A DNA stretch of 64,000 bases from Arthrobacter alpinus (GTDB lineage: Bacteria > Actinomycetota > Actinomycetes > Actinomycetales > Micrococcaceae): positions 4,154,001 through 4,218,000 of the forward strand of contig NZ_FNTV01000001.1 of the NCBI RefSeq assembly GCF_900105965.1, in the 5' to 3' direction. Below, one piece after another: positions 35,585 through 43,937 of this stretch (the stretch's first letter is position 1; every line of letters begins with the position of its first letter). The notes beneath the pieces are model-generated. The model had not been told where the DNA came from. It searched no databases and was given only the letters and a program-made list of their open reading frames with translations. The position numbers were made by a program, and so were the translations under genes.

Positions 35585-35665
35585 GCGATTGTGCCCGTAA
35601 GGGGTTAACCGGAGTGCTGCGGAGGCGGCTGGGGCTCTGCGCTTCGCTGCGGGTAGATTGGAGGC

Positions 35666-36523
35666 ATGGAAACACCTGCTTTGCTGCCCGGCACCGCTCC
35701 TGGGGACACGATGCTCTTCGTGCACGCCCACCCGGATGATGAAACCATCGTCACCGGCGCCACGATGGCGGCCTCGGCGTCGGCTGGAGCCAACGTTGTT
35801 CTCGTGACGTGTACGCGCGGCGAGTTGGGTGAGGTTATCCCTGCCGAACTAGCCCACCTAGAGGTGAAAACTGCAGACGTTGCTGCCAACGATGGAGCGG
35901 CACTGGGAGCAGGGCTGGCGTTTGAACGCGAACGTGAATTGGCCGCTGCCCTGAGCGAATTGGGCGTGGACAGGCACATCTGGCTGGGCCAGGATCTGAC
36001 GGCACCGTCTGGCGGCCCCGTTGTCTTCCGCGATTCGGGGATGCAGTGGGGACCCGATGGCCGCGCCATGGCTGCCTCAACAATTCTGCCCGGCTCCTTC
36101 TCCCGGGCCGGGCTGCCGGAAACCGCCGCCCTGTTGGCCGCAGCCATCCGCGCATTGCGCCCCACCGTGGTAGTTACGTACGCTGCCGACGGCGGCTACG
36201 GCCACCCCGATCACGTGTGGACCCATCGGCTCACCATGGCCGCTCTGCGCCAGGCGGCCGAACCCCCAGCCATGGACGCTTGGCGTGTGCCGTACCTTTA
36301 CTCGATCGTCAGCGACCGGCCGGAACGCCCACTCGAGGCTGGAATGCCGCGGCTGGCCATCGAGGGGGACCTGGCCGCCAAGACAGCCGCCATGCAAGCC
36401 CACCGGACTCAAATCACCGTCGATGGTGCCCGGTATGCACTCTCAGATGATGTCTGGAAGGACATCTCGGCCGTAGAAGAGTTTGTTGCCCTTGATCTCG
36501 ATGCTGTTTACGGAACGCCATGA
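35666..36523 (+). CDS. mshB: Mycothiol biosynthesis deacetylase MshB
   Basis: A 285-residue zinc deacetylase acting on GlcNAc-inositol in mycothiol synthesis. A-H-P-D-D-E lies near 21-26 and the second metal motif G-Y-G-H-P-D-H-V-W near 172-180; T-C-T-R-G-E-L-G-E-V near 50 is the MshB hallmark. Length and motif spacing fit MshB better than the shorter PIG-L paralogue at 24 kb. The ATG closely follows TTGGAGG. Its end overlaps the next gene (ATGA). Confidence 0.88.
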   Translation: METPALLPGTAPGDTMLFVHAHPDDETIVTGATMAASASAGANVVLVTCTRGELGEVIPAELAHLEVKTADVAANDGAALGAGLAFERERELAAALSELGVDRHIWLGQDLTAPSGGPVVFRDSGMQWGPDGRAMAASTILPGSFSRAGLPETAALLAAAIRALRPTVVVTYAADGGYGHPDHVWTHRLTMAALRQAAEPPAMDAWRVPYLYSIVSDRPERPLEAGMPRLAIEGDLAAKTAAMQAHRTQITVDGARYALSDDVWKDISAVEEFVALDLDAVYGTP

Positions 36524-36930
36524 CTGCACCCGAACGGAAAACCCGTATGGCATTTCCCACACCGAAACGGTGGGCAGTGCTGGCCGCGGCGATGGGCGCA
36601 GGGGTTGGTGCGGGCCTCTTGGGGACCGCGCTGCACGGGCACGCTTGGTTCCCGGATGGCGCCAACAGTGCCGTTCCCTACGGCTCAGCCCTGGCGCTGC
36701 TCCTGCTCGCTGCGGTGAGCATGTTTGTGGGTCTGTGGAGTAAAAGTTCCTGGATTGTGGTGTGGTGCGGAGCGGCAGCCTATGCCACGGCCGGACTGTT
36801 GTCCATGCAATTGGGCTCTTTTGGCATGATTTTCGATAACACCCAGGGCAGGGTTTGGCTCTATGGAATCGCCTTCGTTACGCCGCTCGTGGCGTGGCTG
36901 GCCTGGGCTGTTCTGCGCGCGCGCAATTAG
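36520..36930 (+). CDS. Small predicted membrane protein, coupled to mshB
   Basis: A 136-residue protein with four hydrophobic segments (about 18-38, 52-70, 75-97, 110-131) and a basic N-terminus. The start overlaps the mshB stop by four bases, so it is translationally coupled. No known domain is recognised; a similar small membrane protein next to mshB is common in Arthrobacter-like genomes, as far as I recall. Function unknown. Confidence 0.75.
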   Translation: MTAPERKTRMAFPTPKRWAVLAAAMGAGVGAGLLGTALHGHAWFPDGANSAVPYGSALALLLLAAVSMFVGLWSKSSWIVVWCGAAAYATAGLLSMQLGSFGMIFDNTQGRVWLYGIAFVTPLVAWLAWAVLRARN

Positions 36931-36949
36931 CTGGCCAACGCGCTGCAGG

Positions 36950-37180
36950 CTATGGTGCTGCCCGCTCGCGCCGCACTGGAGGCGGGGGAACAGGCTTTGC
37001 CAGCTGGACGTCGTCGAACCTTATGGTGACCGGACCGGAGCGCGTGGTGATGGTGCAGCCAAGACTGTCGCGGTCCGTGAGATCGCCCAGGGCGTCGGTC
37101 AATCCGCCGTCAATCCGGTAGCGGACAACCATTCGGGTGCCCAAGGGAAGTTCGGCGAGTCGGTCAAGTGCACTATTCAC
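36950..37180 (-). CDS. Stand-alone SH3-like domain protein (Rv0428c N-terminal type)
   Basis: A 76-residue protein with L-G-T-R-M-V-V-R-Y-R near 13-22, a central T-D-A-L-G-D-L, and a Pro-rich basic end K-P-V-P-P-P-P-V-R. This resembles the SH3-like domain that precedes the GNAT acetyltransferase domain in Rv0428c-type proteins; here no acetyltransferase part follows. It lies opposite and between the membrane protein and fdxA. The assignment is by eye. Confidence 0.6.
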   Translation of the reverse strand: MNSALDRLAELPLGTRMVVRYRIDGGLTDALGDLTDRDSLGCTITTRSGPVTIRFDDVQLAKPVPPPPVRRERAAP

Positions 37181-37291
37181 TTCTTCATACTAAGTCTCGC
37201 CAACGTGCATAGCGTGGCGGCGGTGGGGGATAATGGGAGCGCCGGTGACGATTCGTGCCGGAATGAGACTTTTGAAGGAAGGTTGGGGTTC

Positions 37292-37615
37292 GTGACGTAC
37301 GTAATTGCGCAGCCGTGCGTGGATGTCAAGGACAAGGCATGTGTTGAGGAGTGCCCTGTTGACTGTATCTACGAGGGTGAACGCTCGCTCTACATCCACC
37401 CCGACGAATGCGTTGACTGCGGTGCCTGTGAGCCCGTATGCCCTGTGGAGGCCATCTACTACGAGGATGACACCCCGGACGAGTGGGCCGAATACTACAA
37501 GGCCAACGTGGAGTTCTTTGACGTTCTCGGCTCGCCGGGTGGTGCTGCCAAGGTTGGCAACACCCACACCGACCACCCGTTCGTCGCGGCCCTTCCGCCG
37601 CAGAACCAGGACTGA
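37292..37615 (+). CDS. fdxA: Ferredoxin FdxA (7-Fe type)
   Basis: A 107-residue low-potential ferredoxin. The GTG start is chosen because T-Y-V-I-A is the conserved FdxA N-terminus and AAGGAAGG lies upstream; the frame is open further upstream but unlike ferredoxin. Cys9, Cys17, Cys21, Cys25, Cys40, Cys43, Cys46 and Cys50 make the eight-cysteine pattern of [3Fe-4S][4Fe-4S] ferredoxins. It is followed 10 bases later by dapC, an arrangement common in actinobacteria. Confidence 0.93.
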   Translation: MTYVIAQPCVDVKDKACVEECPVDCIYEGERSLYIHPDECVDCGACEPVCPVEAIYYEDDTPDEWAEYYKANVEFFDVLGSPGGAAKVGNTHTDHPFVAALPPQNQD

Positions 37616-37625
37616 TCCGCGCACC

Positions 37626-38774
37626 ATGACTTCAGTTCCGCGCACCTTTGGCTTGCAGCTTCCCGATTACCCGTGGGACGCGTTGGCGCCGTATCACGCA
37701 ATCGCCGCCGCGCACCCTGACGGGTTGGTGAACCTTTCCATCGGCACACCCGTGGACCCCACGCCAAGGTTGATCCAGGATGCCCTGGTTGCCGCGGCTG
37801 ACGCTCCCGGTTATCCCACCACCCACGGCACGCTGGCCCTGCGCCAGGCGGTTGTGGACTGGTTTGCACGGCGCCGCAACGTGCCCGGGCTGTCGCCGAC
37901 AGATGTGATGCCAACGGTTGGGTCAAAGGAGCTGGTTGCCTGGCTGCCGCTCCTGCTTGGCCTTGGTGCCGGCGATGTCATTATGCGGCCCACTGTCGCC
38001 TACCCCACCTATGACATGGGTGCGGTATTCGCCGGTGCCACCTCTGTGGCGGCGGATTCCCTGGACGAGCTCGACGCCGAAACACGCGCCAAGGTGCGCC
38101 TGATCTGGGTCAACTCGCCGGGCAACCCCACGGGAATTGTCCGTGGCGTTGACGAGCTGGCTGCTTTGGTGGTGGCGGCTCGGGAGATTGGCGCCGTCGT
38201 CGCTTCCGATGAATGCTACGGCGAGCTGGGCTGGGGCCAGTGGGACCCCGAAAATGGCGGCGAGGCCGTTCCCAGCGTGCTTGATCCGCGTGTCTGCGGC
38301 GACTCCCATGAGAACCTGTTGGCCATCTATTCCCTGAGCAAGCAGTCCAACGTGGCCGGCTACCGCGCTGCGTTTGTTGCCGGCGACAGCGCAATTGTGG
38401 CGAACCTGGTCAACAGCCGAAAGCACGCGGGCATGATTGTGCCCTATCCGGTTCAGGAAGCCATGCGAGTGGCGTTGGGGGACGACGCCCACGTAAGCGC
38501 CCAGAAGGCCTTGTACCGGGCGCGTCGTGAGCAACTGGTCACTGCGCTGGAATCGTTCGGGCTGACCATCCACCACTCCGAGGCCGGACTGTACCTCTGG
38601 TGCACCGCCGGTGAGGACACCTGGACCACCATTGGACGCCTTGCAGAGTTGGGAATCGTTGCCGGGCCGGGCACGTTCTACGGTGACGCAGGGGCGGGAT
38701 TCATCCGTGTTGCACTCACCGGCACGGACGAACGCATCGGTGCCGCGGTGGAACGACTCGGCGCAAAATCCTAA
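37626..38774 (+). CDS. dapC: Succinyldiaminopimelate transaminase
   Basis: A 382-residue fold-type I PLP aminotransferase that makes N-succinyl-LL-DAP in lysine and peptidoglycan synthesis. N-S-P-G-N-P-T-G is at 163-170, S-D-E-C-Y near 194-198, and the PLP lysine is Lys239 (S-L-S-K-Q-S-N). The N-terminus L-P-D-Y-P-W-D matches actinobacterial DapC. The ATG is 10 bases after fdxA. Together with dapD (5 kb away) and dapE (10 kb away) it covers three steps of the succinylase branch. Confidence 0.9.
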   Translation: MTSVPRTFGLQLPDYPWDALAPYHAIAAAHPDGLVNLSIGTPVDPTPRLIQDALVAAADAPGYPTTHGTLALRQAVVDWFARRRNVPGLSPTDVMPTVGSKELVAWLPLLLGLGAGDVIMRPTVAYPTYDMGAVFAGATSVAADSLDELDAETRAKVRLIWVNSPGNPTGIVRGVDELAALVVAAREIGAVVASDECYGELGWGQWDPENGGEAVPSVLDPRVCGDSHENLLAIYSLSKQSNVAGYRAAFVAGDSAIVANLVNSRKHAGMIVPYPVQEAMRVALGDDAHVSAQKALYRARREQLVTALESFGLTIHHSEAGLYLWCTAGEDTWTTIGRLAELGIVAGPGTFYGDAGAGFIRVALTGTDERIGAAVERLGAKS

Positions 38775-38988
38775 CGTTTTGGTGGAATTCACACACTTTA
38801 TACCCTCAGGATTAGTGTTGAAGGCCTACTTCGCGGTAGTTTCGTAGGTAGCCGTCTCGGCTACCGGACGCTTTATGTGCTGATTTTTTCTTGTGGTTTT
38901 TCCTCAACGGGCGCGGGCGCCCGCGGATAAGAAGAACAGCATTGAACCAACCAAAGCCTTTCGCAGGCTACCTCATGAAGGGGACTCC

Positions 38989-40272
38989 ATGACTGACTCC
39001 ACGAGCGCTTCACTGCGCTACGACGGCGGAGAACTTGAACTTCCGCGACTAGAAGCAGTAGAGGGCAACGCCGGCTTCGACGTTTCCAAGCTTCTGGCCA
39101 CCACTGGCGCTGTCACTTATGACCCCGGCTTTGTGAACACGGCAGCGACGTCCTCCGCCATCACCTACATCGACGGTGACAAGGGCATCCTGCGCTACCG
39201 CGGATACCCCATCGAAGAACTGGCCGAGCACTCCAGCTTCCTGGAAGTTTCTTTCCTTTTGATCTACGGCAACCTGCCCACCCCGGCAGAACTGGAAGCT
39301 TTCGACCAGCGCATTCGCCGCCACACCATGCTGCACGAAGACCTCAAGGGTTTCTTCGGCGGCTTCCCGCGCGACGCGCACCCCATGCCGGTGCTGTCCT
39401 CGGCCGTTTCTGCGCTGTCAACGTTCTACCAGGACTCGCTGGACCCGTTTGATGACGAGCAGGTTGAGATGGCCACCATCCGCCTCATGGCCAAGATGCC
39501 CGTCATCGCCGCTTACGCGTACAAGAAGTCCATCGGCCAGCCCATGCTCTACCCGGACAACTCCATGAACCTGGTGGAGAACTACCTGCGCCTGAGCTTC
39601 GGCCTGCCCGCCGAGCCTTACGAACTGGACCCGGTAGTAGTCAAGGCTCTTGACCTGCTGCTGATCCTGCACGCTGACCACGAGCAGAACTGCTCCACCT
39701 CAACGGTCCGCCTGGTAGGTAGCGCCAACGCCAACCTGTTCGCCTCGGTCTCTGCCGGCATCAACGCACTCTTCGGCCCGCTGCACGGTGGCGCCAACGA
39801 GGCCGTGCTGAACATGCTCCGCCAGATCCAGGAAAGCGGCGAGCCCGTCGAGAAGTTCGTCGAGCGCGTCAAGAACAAGGAAGACGGCGTGAAGCTCATG
39901 GGCTTCGGGCACCGCGTCTACAAGAATTACGACCCGCGCGCCACCATTGTTAAGGCAACGGCTCACGAGATCCTGCAGAAGCTCGGCGGCAACGACGAGC
40001 TCCTGGACATTGCCATGCGTCTGGAAGAAGTCGCGCTGACGGATGAGTACTTCATCTCCCGCCGCCTCTACCCGAACGTGGACTTCTACACCGGCCTGAT
40101 CTACAAGGCCATGGGCTTCCCCGAAAAGATGTTCACGGTTCTGTTCGCCATTGGCCGCCTGCCGGGCTGGATTGCCCAGTGGCGCGAAATGATGAAGGAC
40201 CCGGCCACCAAGATCGGCCGTCCCCGCCAGCTGTACACAGGCGAACCGGAGCGCATGTACCCCTCGCGGTAG
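38989..40272 (+). CDS. gltA: Citrate synthase
   Basis: A 427-residue type II citrate synthase. Catalytic residues are visible: His in L-H-A-D-H-E-Q-N region and G-P-L-H-G-G-A-N-E, G-F-G-H-R-V-Y-K, and Asp in Y-P-N-V-D-F-Y. The ATG is preferred over an upstream in-frame GTG because GAAGGGGA lies just before it and the domain starts there. The 214-base leader holds a small 8-bp stem (GGTAGCCG/CGGCTACC) at about 38850 that might end dapC or fold in the gltA leader. Confidence 0.95.
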   Translation: MTDSTSASLRYDGGELELPRLEAVEGNAGFDVSKLLATTGAVTYDPGFVNTAATSSAITYIDGDKGILRYRGYPIEELAEHSSFLEVSFLLIYGNLPTPAELEAFDQRIRRHTMLHEDLKGFFGGFPRDAHPMPVLSSAVSALSTFYQDSLDPFDDEQVEMATIRLMAKMPVIAAYAYKKSIGQPMLYPDNSMNLVENYLRLSFGLPAEPYELDPVVVKALDLLLILHADHEQNCSTSTVRLVGSANANLFASVSAGINALFGPLHGGANEAVLNMLRQIQESGEPVEKFVERVKNKEDGVKLMGFGHRVYKNYDPRATIVKATAHEILQKLGGNDELLDIAMRLEEVALTDEYFISRRLYPNVDFYTGLIYKAMGFPEKMFTVLFAIGRLPGWIAQWREMMKDPATKIGRPRQLYTGEPERMYPSR

Positions 40273-40294
40273 CTAGTATTTCTAAAGCACGACG

Positions 40295-40341
40295 GCGGCG
40301 GGAGACTTTCCCTTGGGAGAGTCACCCGCCGCTTTTCTTTT
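40295..40341 (+). terminator. Terminator of gltA
   Basis: An 18-bp stem with two mismatches (GCGGCGGG pairs with CCCGCCGC) and 2-base loop, followed by TTTTCTTTT. It shares the GACGGCGG lead-in with other hairpins in the window. Confidence 0.8.
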
Positions 40342-40369
40342 GCGTAATCTCGGATGAAAGTAAAAAAAT

Positions 40370-40561
40370 ATGAAAATGTCGACATTGCTGCTGCACACCT
40401 TCTCCATGGCCTTCCCGATTGTTGTTGTGGTGTTGGGCATCATGGTGCTGGTTGGCAAGAGCGTTTTCCTGCCGTTCTTCATCGGTGCCCTGGTCATCAT
40501 GCTGGCACTGCTGGTGTTGATGTACCTGGACAAGAAGAAGAACCGCGCCGCGGGTCAGTAG
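40370..40561 (+). CDS. Small two-helix membrane protein
   Basis: A 63-residue protein with two hydrophobic segments (about 8-29 and 32-52) and a Lys-rich end (D-K-K-K-N-R-A). A possible ribosome binding site (GGATGAAAG) lies 11 bases upstream. It sits between gltA and a TetR regulator. No known family is recognised. Confidence 0.6.
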   Translation: MKMSTLLLHTFSMAFPIVVVVLGIMVLVGKSVFLPFFIGALVIMLALLVLMYLDKKKNRAAGQ

Positions 40562-40628
40562 GCTGCCACGTTTGTGCCTGAAGCTCCATGATTGAAGAAT
40601 CATGAAACAAGTGTGCTAAAAAAGATGT

Positions 40629-41255
40629 GTGCCTAAAATTGTTGATGCTGACGACCGCCGCGAGCTGGTTGCAAATGCCGTTTACCAAGTCATTGCGGAC
40701 AGCGGGCTGACACAAGCCTCGCTACGTAATGTGGCCAAGGAAGCAGGCCTGGCCTTGGGCTCGGTGCGGCACTATTTCGACAATCAGGCTGAACTCATGG
40801 AGTTTGCCTTCAGGGTCAATTCCGAGCGGATCCACCTGCGGGCGCTGGATTCCTTGGAAGCGTTGGAGCAGGACCCGTTGCCCACGGACCGCAGCAGACT
40901 GCTGGAGAAGTGTGCAGTGGTGCTGGAGGAGCTGCTGCCGCTGGATGAGGCTCGCCGGGCTGACGCCGTGGTGCACATGGAATTCATGCTCGATGCCCGG
41001 ACCAACACAGGCCTCATGGAGGCCGCGCAAGACGACTACCGCGCCACAGGTGCCGTTGTGGGCCGTGTGCTGCTGCAGCTCATGGAAAGCCCGCTAGCGG
41101 CCGATTCCCTGGTCCCTGTGGATGAGGCCGAGCGGCTCATTGGCTTGTTGGACGGGTTGAGCCTGCGCATGGTCCTTCAGCCCGCGTGGGCCGGAGCCGA
41201 ACAAGGCCAGGCCACCCTCCGCCGACATCTAGAATCCCTCCTGGCCTCCGTCTAA
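40629..41255 (+). CDS. TetR-family transcriptional regulator
   Basis: A 208-residue regulator with an N-terminal TetR helix-turn-helix: A-V-Y-Q-V-I-A-D-S-G-L, S-L-R-N-V-A-K-E-A-G, and S-V-R-H-Y-F-D-N-Q. The C-terminal ligand domain resembles the TetR_C_6 type. GTG start; no strong ribosome binding site. A target may be the adjacent small membrane protein or the next gene, but no operator was recognised. Confidence 0.85.
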   Translation: MPKIVDADDRRELVANAVYQVIADSGLTQASLRNVAKEAGLALGSVRHYFDNQAELMEFAFRVNSERIHLRALDSLEALEQDPLPTDRSRLLEKCAVVLEELLPLDEARRADAVVHMEFMLDARTNTGLMEAAQDDYRATGAVVGRVLLQLMESPLAADSLVPVDEAERLIGLLDGLSLRMVLQPAWAGAEQGQATLRRHLESLLASV

Positions 41256-41346
41256 TTCGGAGTAGCGTGCCGGAGGTCCAGCTTCGGAGTAATCTTGTAT
41301 GCAGGGATTGCTGCACTCACAGCGCAGCAGGCTGGAGGCGGTAACT

Positions 41347-41958
41347 ATGCATCACACCGGTGGCCCAGGCTGGCGGATTACCATGGACACGTGCGCGCCC
41401 ATGTTGATGGCACTGTACTTGCGGGATGTGGCCGGGCTCGTCGGCGCCGGCACCCCGGCACTGTCGAACGTGGCGCCGTCGATCAGGGCGGCAGATCATT
41501 CCATGTTGATCCACGGCGTTGGCGGGACAGACGCCTTGCGCGATCAGTGGGAAGTCTGGTGGGGCCGCTTGCTCCATAACCTCCCCGACGCTCAAGAGAA
41601 TCTCACACCGCCTGAATTTCCAGAATTGGCCGGAATGCCGGCGCTTCAACGCGTGGCTCACGCACACTACGGTGCGGCCCTGAGCTGGTCCCGGGAACAA
41701 ACGCAGCTCTATTCCATCATGGCTGCCGAGCGCGAGACGCTGGGAGGGCACAAGATCTTGGCAGATCTGGTGCAAAACCGTGAGATGGAATTAGGACGCA
41801 GCGCCCGAGACTTCACGCTGACCATCGTGGAGATTCCCTTGGCCGAACAACGTGCCTGGTTCATAGAACCAGACCAACTCATCATGAGCTCGCACCTGCT
41901 GGCTGACCAAGAGGTCTTCCGCAGTTTTGTCCAGCCCGTAGTTGAATTGCTGGTCTAG
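41347..41958 (+). CDS. Conserved hypothetical protein
   Basis: A 203-residue protein starting at an ATG with GGAGGCGG six bases upstream. It is mixed alpha/beta by eye with W-R-I-T-M-D-T-C near 9-16, no transmembrane segment and no motif that I know. The C-terminal half (I-V-E-I-P-L-A-E-Q-R-A-W) is well ordered in composition. It converges with the lysozyme-like gene, with 4 bases between stops. Function unknown. Confidence 0.6.
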   Translation: MHHTGGPGWRITMDTCAPMLMALYLRDVAGLVGAGTPALSNVAPSIRAADHSMLIHGVGGTDALRDQWEVWWGRLLHNLPDAQENLTPPEFPELAGMPALQRVAHAHYGAALSWSREQTQLYSIMAAERETLGGHKILADLVQNREMELGRSARDFTLTIVEIPLAEQRAWFIEPDQLIMSSHLLADQEVFRSFVQPVVELLV

Positions 41959-41962
41959 AAAA

Positions 41963-42844
41963 TCAACCGGTGGCAGCTGCCGCGGGCAACAAGATCGTCA
42001 CCTGAGTTGCGGTCGTTGCACCGCTTGGCTGCCAACCAACGTTGTGGCCGTCAGCATTGGCGTTCCTGTCCCACGCCTTGCCGTCATGGCCGATTCCTAC
42101 AATGCCAAACTGGTTGGCGTTGGCCAGCGCCCAGTGCGCCAGCATCCAGCCAAAGGCCTCGTTGACCTCGAACTGGAGGGTGGTTCCGGCTTCGCCTTCA
42201 GACGTGCTGGCCGTCAGGTGGCCAACGGCCGTCTGCGCGGCCGCGATCACCAGATCCGGGGTGCTGGCAGTTGCGGCCGGTTCAAGGGTGCAGTTCAAGG
42301 CGTGCGGGGATTGCCCTGTCAACGCCGAGGCAAACGCACGGGACAGTTTTTCATGCTGTGCATAGGCGTGCGGGAAGCCCGAACGCTGGACAATCTGGGC
42401 GGCATCGTTAATGGGAAGGTCAACATAGTTCGGCACGTCCGCAAGGACATCAAAAAAAGCGTTGGTGGAATACACAGGATCCATGATTTCTTCCACCGTG
42501 CCCCAGTCCTGGGACGGGCGCTGTTGGAAGATCCCCACCGAGTCCAGGTCGCCATAATCAATGTTCCGTAGCTTGGACTCCTGCATGCCGGTGGCCAGCG
42601 CAATCGTGGCGGCCCGCGCTGGCATTCCACGTTGAATCGCGATTGTGGAAATGAGCGCGGCATTTTGAGCCTGGTCAAGTGCCAGTGAATACTTGGCGTC
42701 CGCAACGGTGGCTGTACAACCCAGCGCCAATCCCGGGGCAAAGGTTGCCTTCACGGTGTTCAGAACCCAGATGCCGCCGCCGACGAGGGCAGCTGTGGCT
42801 GCCACCAAAATGACGAGCCAGCCAAGGGCGGCGCGGCCTTTCAC
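41963..42844 (-). CDS. Secreted or membrane-anchored lysozyme-like (transglycosylase-type) protein
   Basis: A 293-residue protein with an N-terminal transmembrane anchor (about 8-30) and an extracytoplasmic part. The stretch A-L-A-T-G-M-Q-E-S-K-L-R-N (Glu89 candidate catalytic acid), then S-V-G-I-F-Q-Q-R-P-S-Q-D-W-G and D-P-V-Y-S-T-N-A-F-F-D resembles lysozyme-like domains of actinobacterial cell-wall proteins. The C-terminal half, with W-A-L-A-N-A-N and G-I-G-H-D-G-K-A-W, is unassigned. It lies next to dapD, but a link to cell-wall synthesis is only suggestive. Confidence 0.6.
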   Translation of the reverse strand: MKGRAALGWLVILVAATAALVGGGIWVLNTVKATFAPGLALGCTATVADAKYSLALDQAQNAALISTIAIQRGMPARAATIALATGMQESKLRNIDYGDLDSVGIFQQRPSQDWGTVEEIMDPVYSTNAFFDVLADVPNYVDLPINDAAQIVQRSGFPHAYAQHEKLSRAFASALTGQSPHALNCTLEPAATASTPDLVIAAAQTAVGHLTASTSEGEAGTTLQFEVNEAFGWMLAHWALANANQFGIVGIGHDGKAWDRNANADGHNVGWQPSGATTATQVTILLPAAAATG

Positions 42845-42886
42845 GGCCGGCCGCCCTCAAACTGGAGGTCAAACGCTGCCAAGAAC

Positions 42887-43876
42887 TTAGTTAGCATGCA
42901 GGCTTTCATTCAGGGCCACCGTGGTGCCCAAACGAGGGAGGACTTCAACCTCACCCGTGGTGGAGTTGCGGCGGAACAGCAAGTTGGCAACGCCGGAGAG
43001 TTCGCTGGCCTTGACGATCACGGTGGTGTCTTCCCCGTCGTCGTTCTTGGGTCCCAGAACGCGAACCCGGGTACCGGCTGTCACGTAAAGGCCGGCCTCG
43101 ACCACGGAGTCGTCGCCGATGCTGATGCCCACGCCGGAGTTCGCGCCGAGCAACACACGCTCACCCAGGGTGATGCGCTGGGTGCCACCACCGGACAGGG
43201 TGCCCATGATGGAAGCGCCGCCACCAACATCGGTGCCGTTGCCAACCACTACACCGGCAGAAATGCGGCCCTCAACCATGGAGGTGCCCAGAGTTCCGGC
43301 GTTGAAGTTCACGAAACCTTCATGCATGACGGTGGTGCCTTCGGCCAGGTGCGCGCCGAGGCGGACACGGTCGGCGTCGGCAACACGCACGCCCGAGGGG
43401 ATGACGTAGTCAACCATGCGAGGGAACTTGTCCACGGAGTAGACGGTGACCGGGCCGCGGCTGCGGAGCTTGGCCCGGGTGAGTTCAAAACCTTCGACGG
43501 CGGCCGGGCCAAAGTTGGTCCACACCACATTGCTGAGTTTGCCGAAGACGCCGTCCAAGTTGATGCTGTTCGGGGCCACCAGGCGGGTCGATAGCAGGTG
43601 CAGGCGAAGGTAGGCGTCGACGGCGTCGGCGGGCTCGGCATCGAGGTTGATCTGTGCAAAGACAACGCTCTGGTGAACGCCGCGTGCTGCATCGGCGCCG
43701 GATTCGGCCAAGGCGGTCAGCTCGGGGCTGGCCTCAGGGGCGTTGCCCAAGGCGTCAGCGGCGACGCCCAATGCGGGGGCAGGGAACCAGACATCCAGCA
43801 CGGTGCCGGAATCTGTGATGGTGGCAAGGCCAAAGCCATGGGCGGAACGGTCGGTCAACGGCGCAGATTCAGTCAT
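42887..43876 (-). CDS. dapD: 2,3,4,5-tetrahydropyridine-2,6-dicarboxylate N-succinyltransferase
   Basis: A 329-residue DapD of the long actinobacterial type. It transfers succinyl from succinyl-CoA to tetrahydrodipicolinate. The left-handed beta-helix with hexapeptide repeats spans about 160-270 ([34 protein letters not shown]). The ATG start at T-E-S-A-P fits. Long frames on the opposite strand are shadows. Confidence 0.93.
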   Translation of the reverse strand: MTESAPLTDRSAHGFGLATITDSGTVLDVWFPAPALGVAADALGNAPEASPELTALAESGADAARGVHQSVVFAQINLDAEPADAVDAYLRLHLLSTRLVAPNSINLDGVFGKLSNVVWTNFGPAAVEGFELTRAKLRSRGPVTVYSVDKFPRMVDYVIPSGVRVADADRVRLGAHLAEGTTVMHEGFVNFNAGTLGTSMVEGRISAGVVVGNGTDVGGGASIMGTLSGGGTQRITLGERVLLGANSGVGISIGDDSVVEAGLYVTAGTRVRVLGPKNDDGEDTTVIVKASELSGVANLLFRRNSTTGEVEVLPRLGTTVALNESLHAN

Positions 43877-43937
43877 GGCCCCAGTCTATCGAGGCAGCCG
43901 CGGCTCCCCAACATCTGCCACCAGCGCTGGACGTTGT

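Noticed and set aside
38823..38900. Possible riboswitch in the gltA leader
   Set aside because: Only a simple 8-bp stem is visible; nothing matches a known riboswitch pattern.
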